Shown here: positions 20,570 through 23,748 of the stretch, one piece after another
How positions within the stretch are numbered: position 1 is the first letter of the stretch
Layout of the letters: each line of letters begins with the position of its first letter
DNA from: Neonectria sp. B-13
Lineage: Eukaryota; Ascomycota; Sordariomycetes; Hypocreales; Nectriaceae
Direction of reading: 5' to 3'
DNA: 23,748 nucleotides
Assembly: GCA_002682825.1 (NCBI GenBank)
Contig: NOKP01000078.1
Span: forward strand, 37,330-61,077
The notes under the pieces: generated by a model
The model's input: the letters and a program-made list of their open reading frames with translations, nothing else
Database searches by the model: none
What the model was told of the DNA's origin: nothing
Position numbers and translations under genes: made by a program

Positions 20570-21403
20570 ACCCTAAGGGGAGTGACTGTCCGCTGTCCGT
20601 GCTGGACTATGGGACTGGGTGAGTTGTGTTTTCGTTTGCAATGGATGACTTCAGTTTTTCCTGGGTCGAAGGCTATGCCATTTTGCTCTCTCCATGTCAG
20701 TGTTTCGTCCAAGAGTTGATGTACGATGCGGGTGGTTTCTTTGATGGAACTCCCTACAGCTAGGATGCCGCAGTCATCTGCGTATCCAAAGCGAGATCCC
20801 CGTGTGCCGAAGGTGTGTGCTGGTGCGAGGTAAAGGAGAAAGAGATGGGGATCCTTGGGGCAGAAGGGACCCAAGTCTTGCGTTCTCTGTTTTTACTCCC
20901 TCGTGTGTAACTGTCGCTGACCTGTTTGTCATGAATGAGTGTACCCATTTGAGTAGTTGGGGAGGCCAGGCTTGTTCTCGGAGTCTGTGTACGATCCGGT
21001 TCCGTAGCACTGCGTCAAAGGCACCTTGTACATCAATCGTGCTTAGGATGGCTACCTGTTTCTTGTAAAGTGCCACCTCTACGTCGTGTGTGAGTGATGT
21101 AACGATGTCGACCGCCGACTTCTTTGGCAGTGCGCCTGCTACTTCCAATGGCAGTATCTTGTGCGCTAAGGTTGCCCAAGCCATTTGTTTTGCGATAAGG
21201 CGCTCCAGTCCTTTCCCTAGGCAGGACAGCAGGGAGATGGGGCGCCATCCCTTGTGGGTGCTAGGGTCTCGGTTTGACTTTGGTATCATGACCACGTCCG
21301 CCTGTCGGAAGATTTGTGGGTAGTATCCTATTTCAAAGCTTCGTTGGAACAAGTACCGGTATCTGATGCACTCAGCCAGTACTGGCCAAGCTGCTCTCAA
21401 CAT
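20570..21403 (-). pseudogene. LINE reverse transcriptase domain, copy B
   Basis: Better kept than in A: one frame of 209 residues (21403-20774) runs from the block-1 region through motif A (DVQGAFDAVLRNR) to LPQGSP. The shared deletion after LPQGSP then shifts the frame, and YADDCGILAVGS (motif C) is read in the next frame (20874-20464). It has about 6 bp more than copy A near 21350 (IRYRYLFQRS against IRYFFQRS). Confidence 0.88.
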
Positions 21404-22052
21404 GGTAACCGTGATGCCGTCTGCGCCAGGAGTTGTATTACCCGCACTCAGTAGGGCCTTAAGGCATTGCTTCCCTAGTCATGATTTCGCTGTCCCATTC
21501 GATCGTTCTTTCCGGGCTTGTTGATAGGTCCGCTGATGATAGGTCGTCTTCCGCAGAGATTCGTTCAAGGAGTTTCCTTCTTAGGTACACAGCCTTTTCT
21601 GTAGGGTCTATTATTGGTCCATCGTCACCTTGCATTGGTGAGCCCTGGAACTGGGAGGTAGGCTTGTACCAGCCGCATATTTTCCAGAGGTCTTTGGCCT
21701 CAGTGGCATTCTCAAACAATTCTCGTCACATGTTTGCTTTCGACTGTCGGATATTGTCCCTCCATTCCATTCTTAGTTCCTTTGTCTCTTCCGTGTTTGG
21801 GATGTTGGCCTCTGCAAGTTGGCAGAGCGTCCCGATGTCCTGGCACTCCTTGTCCTACCAGGTGTTTCCCTTCCCATCGGTCCTTCTTTTCTTCCCCACT
21901 TGTCTGAGTGCAGTGGCAAGTATCGTTGTGAGTTTTTTGGCGTCTCTAGCATTCTTTATTGATGCCGGTAAGGTGCAGAACAGTCATCCTACAGCCTGCG
22001 CGAAATCTTCGAGTTTGTCTTCTGGTAGGTACCGGTGTGCCTGTGTTTGATC

Positions 22053-22693
22053 GGGAATGTCGAATCGTGGGATTACTGAGAGTATGGTGTAGTGGTCTGA
22101 GCCGGTGAACAGGTGAGGGGCAACCTCTGTAGGGACCAGAGGGATGTTCCCTATCACTAGGTCCAGTGTGTTCCCGCCCCTATGTGTCATGACGCCTGGT
22201 GTATTTTACACTTCGAGGTCGTTCTTAGTGATCCAGTCCACTACTCTTGTGGCCCCGGCGTTCGAGGTGATCCCCGGTTGCCACATGTGGTGGTTTGCGT
22301 TGAAGTTTCCTGCGATGATCATTCTTGGTTGTATTTGGTGGTTGTCTAGCAGTGCTAGGACGTTGGGGTTGTTGGTTATCTGTAGGCGTTGATAAATGTG
22401 TATGTGTTTACTTTTACCGCGATTGTGTCGCGTGATAGTCAGCTTTGCAGAATGCTGAATTTGAATCCTTTGTTTTTGCGGACATATGTTAAGGCTCTTG
22501 TTCGGTCGTTCTCCGTGGACCATTGGTTCGTCGGGGTTTAGCAGGTGTATTCCATGTGTCCCTTGGTCAGATTATAGTTTCGGCGCAGTGAGCACTATGG
22601 TTCTTGTACCAATATTACCTCGGCATTCGCTAGAAATGTGTAGTTGATGGCGTTCTCGTGTATCCAGTCGGTTTTCTGGGTGTTTACTTGACA
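22053..22693 (-). pseudogene. LINE endonuclease domain, copy B
   Basis: The same motifs as in copy A, with MIIAGNFNANHHMW in place of GDFN: the metal-binding Asp of that motif is changed to Asn in this copy. GSDHYTILSVIPRF is intact. Stops after VQEP and elsewhere are shared with A. Confidence 0.8.
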
Positions 22694-22769
22694 TATGGTA
22701 AGTTGGCTCTTTGTGTTGTCCTTCATTTAGATTTCGACGTGGCTCGTGTCTTCAGGGGGCTCTTCCTGC

Positions 22770-23748
22770 TGCTACCATTCTTGGAAATGTCTTGGTATGC
22801 AGGCGAGGAGGGTCTGTTGTCTATGGCGAACTCTGTTGGGTCCGATTCTGAGATGTCCTCTACTTGGATGGAGTTGAGGGCCGCGAAGAGTTCGACCTAG
22901 TCGAGTTCTAGCTGCTCCTCTATCTCCATGCTTTCGGTGTCGCGGACGGCCCCCTGATTGTGTCCAGTTTCCGTGGCCATGTCCATGTTGTCTGTTGTAT
23001 GGGTGTGCCCTAGGGCGGGTTTTCCTTGAGGTTGTGTGCCCGGGCTCGTCGAGCAAAGCTGACAGTCGGTCTATTGAACTTCGTGTCGTTCCATTTGGGA
23101 GTGAGTTTGCAGTCTTCGTAGGTAGGTGGTCCCGGGGCCATGCAGAGCGGGCAGCGGGAGACCTCCTGACAGGTTTGGTCCTTGTGCTCGTTGTGGCCGC
23201 AGTCATGGCAGACAACGTTTCGGTGGCATGTGTCTGATCTGTGCCAGCCCAGGCACCTTGTACAATGTCCGTGTTTTGGGGTTCGTTTGATGTATCTTGA
23301 TAGGGAGCTTGTTTCGAAGAGGCGGAATGGTTTCTTGACTTCCTCCTGCAGATGGATGAACCATCGTGATTCCTCGTGTCCTTGCAGCTCTGGCTTGCCG
23401 CGGACACATTTGATGGGGGTCTATACAGTGCGGTACTTGACTTCAGTGTCGATCAATTCGCCGACATCGACGAGTCCTCCGCCGAGTGCAGAGGTGAGTT
23501 CATCTGGGACAAACGCGACAGAGTAAGCAGCCCAAGCCTGGGGTCCGTCAACACCTGTTGCATTAAGAGCAGTACAGAGTGCGGTGCTGCAACCAAGCAT
23601 GGTTTGTCTTGCCGCGTTGGTCGCGGGTGTAAGTGCGAGGCCGGACTGAACCTGACGTGCCGTCGTGATATCCTCGCTCTGGAGCGCACAAAGTTCCGTA
23701 ATTATGATGCGGACTTGCTGGATGTTCACTACGAAGCTCGTTTCCTGG
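22770..23748 (-). pseudogene. LINE ORF1 (gag-like) with zinc knuckles, partial
   Basis: ORF1 of Tad1-type elements encodes an RNA-binding protein. Reading on minus: an open stretch from the window edge to 23424 (ALTPATNAARQTMLGC, then SALGGGLVDVGELIDTEVKY), a TAG at 23421-23423, then GKPELQGHEESRWFIHLQEE and the zinc-knuckle region. Knuckle 1 (23264-23226) is C-X2-C-X3-H-X4-C, one residue short of the usual spacing. Knuckle 2 (23210-23169) is a perfect C-X2-C-X4-H-X4-C (CHDCGHNEHKDQTC). A CPLC pair follows. The TAG could come from CAG. The corresponding part of copy A is mostly lost in the gap. Confidence 0.8.

Larger units (their letters stand above)
13054..23126. repeat. Copy B of the >10 kb direct repeat
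   Basis: This is the second copy, starting directly after the gap at the base equivalent to position 74. It is collinear with copy A except for deletions of 3 bp (near 13924), 51 bp (junction 18038/18039), 2726 bp (junction 19609/19610) and 28 bp (equivalent to A 10106-10133), plus smaller indels in the LINE. In one place B is longer, by about 6 bp in the reverse transcriptase region near 21350. The homology with A ends near 23126 only because A runs into the gap. B continues through LINE ORF1 to the window edge. Confidence 0.95.
19610..23748 (-). mobile_element. Decayed Tad1/I-type LINE, copy B, running off the right edge
   Basis: Same element as in copy A, here truncated at its 3' end by the 2726-bp deletion (it begins just past the RNase H domain) but keeping more of ORF1 at the right. 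In order on minus: ORF1 with zinc knuckles (window edge to about 22770), endonuclease (about 22693-22053), reverse transcriptase (about 21403-20570), RNase H (19925-19665). Extra lesions against A are a 28-bp deletion (equivalent to A 10106-10133) and a 2-bp deletion near 20537. The 5' end is not in the window. Confidence 0.9.

Noticed and set aside
1..23748. CRISPR array, tRNA, rRNA, or an intact defence or biosynthetic gene set
   Set aside because: No regularly spaced repeats, cloverleaf genes or rRNA-like sequence were visible, and all recognisable genes are broken relics in a eukaryotic context.

Overview
The window looks like nuclear DNA of a filamentous ascomycete fungus. The evidence is a 64-nt intron with fungal-type splice signals, a Tad1/I-type LINE retrotransposon with endonuclease, reverse transcriptase and RNase H regions, a relic of a fungal ATP-dependent DNA ligase family, and a casein-kinase-1-like relic. 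I see no intact protein-coding gene, tRNA, rRNA or CRISPR array. Genus is not determinable; a Fusarium-like Sordariomycete is a guess.

The dominant structure is a direct repeat. Copy A (about 74-12953) and copy B (13054 to about 23126) lie in the same orientation and are separated by exactly 100 N. By eye they differ by about 1.5% substitutions (roughly 60 in the first 4.1 kb) plus a few indels. This is either a real tandem duplication or two haplotypes (or two repeat copies) placed end to end by the assembler.

Each copy carries, left to right: a short unrecognised minus-strand open stretch at the left edge; a degenerate, unrecognised plus-strand gene (A 1228-2659, perhaps from 664); non-coding sequence; a degenerate, unrecognised minus-strand gene (A 3460-4721); a casein-kinase-1-like pseudogene on minus (A 5169-6495); and a decayed LINE on minus (A from about 9096, B from 19610). 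Copy A alone has a 2726-bp stretch (6684-9409) holding a plus-strand DNA ligase pseudogene and the 3' end of the LINE. LINE sequence continues across the right end of that stretch in A, so B most likely lost it by deletion.

The genes do not form a visible pathway; this is a graveyard of accessory genes and a retroelement. Several stop codons are of the kind made by C-to-T change at CpA, as in repeat-induced point mutation. The A/B differences, however, mix transitions and transversions, so any such episode predates the split of the copies. I found no convincing new functional system. The items most worth checking are the repeat around the gap, the B deletion, and the two unrecognised relic genes.
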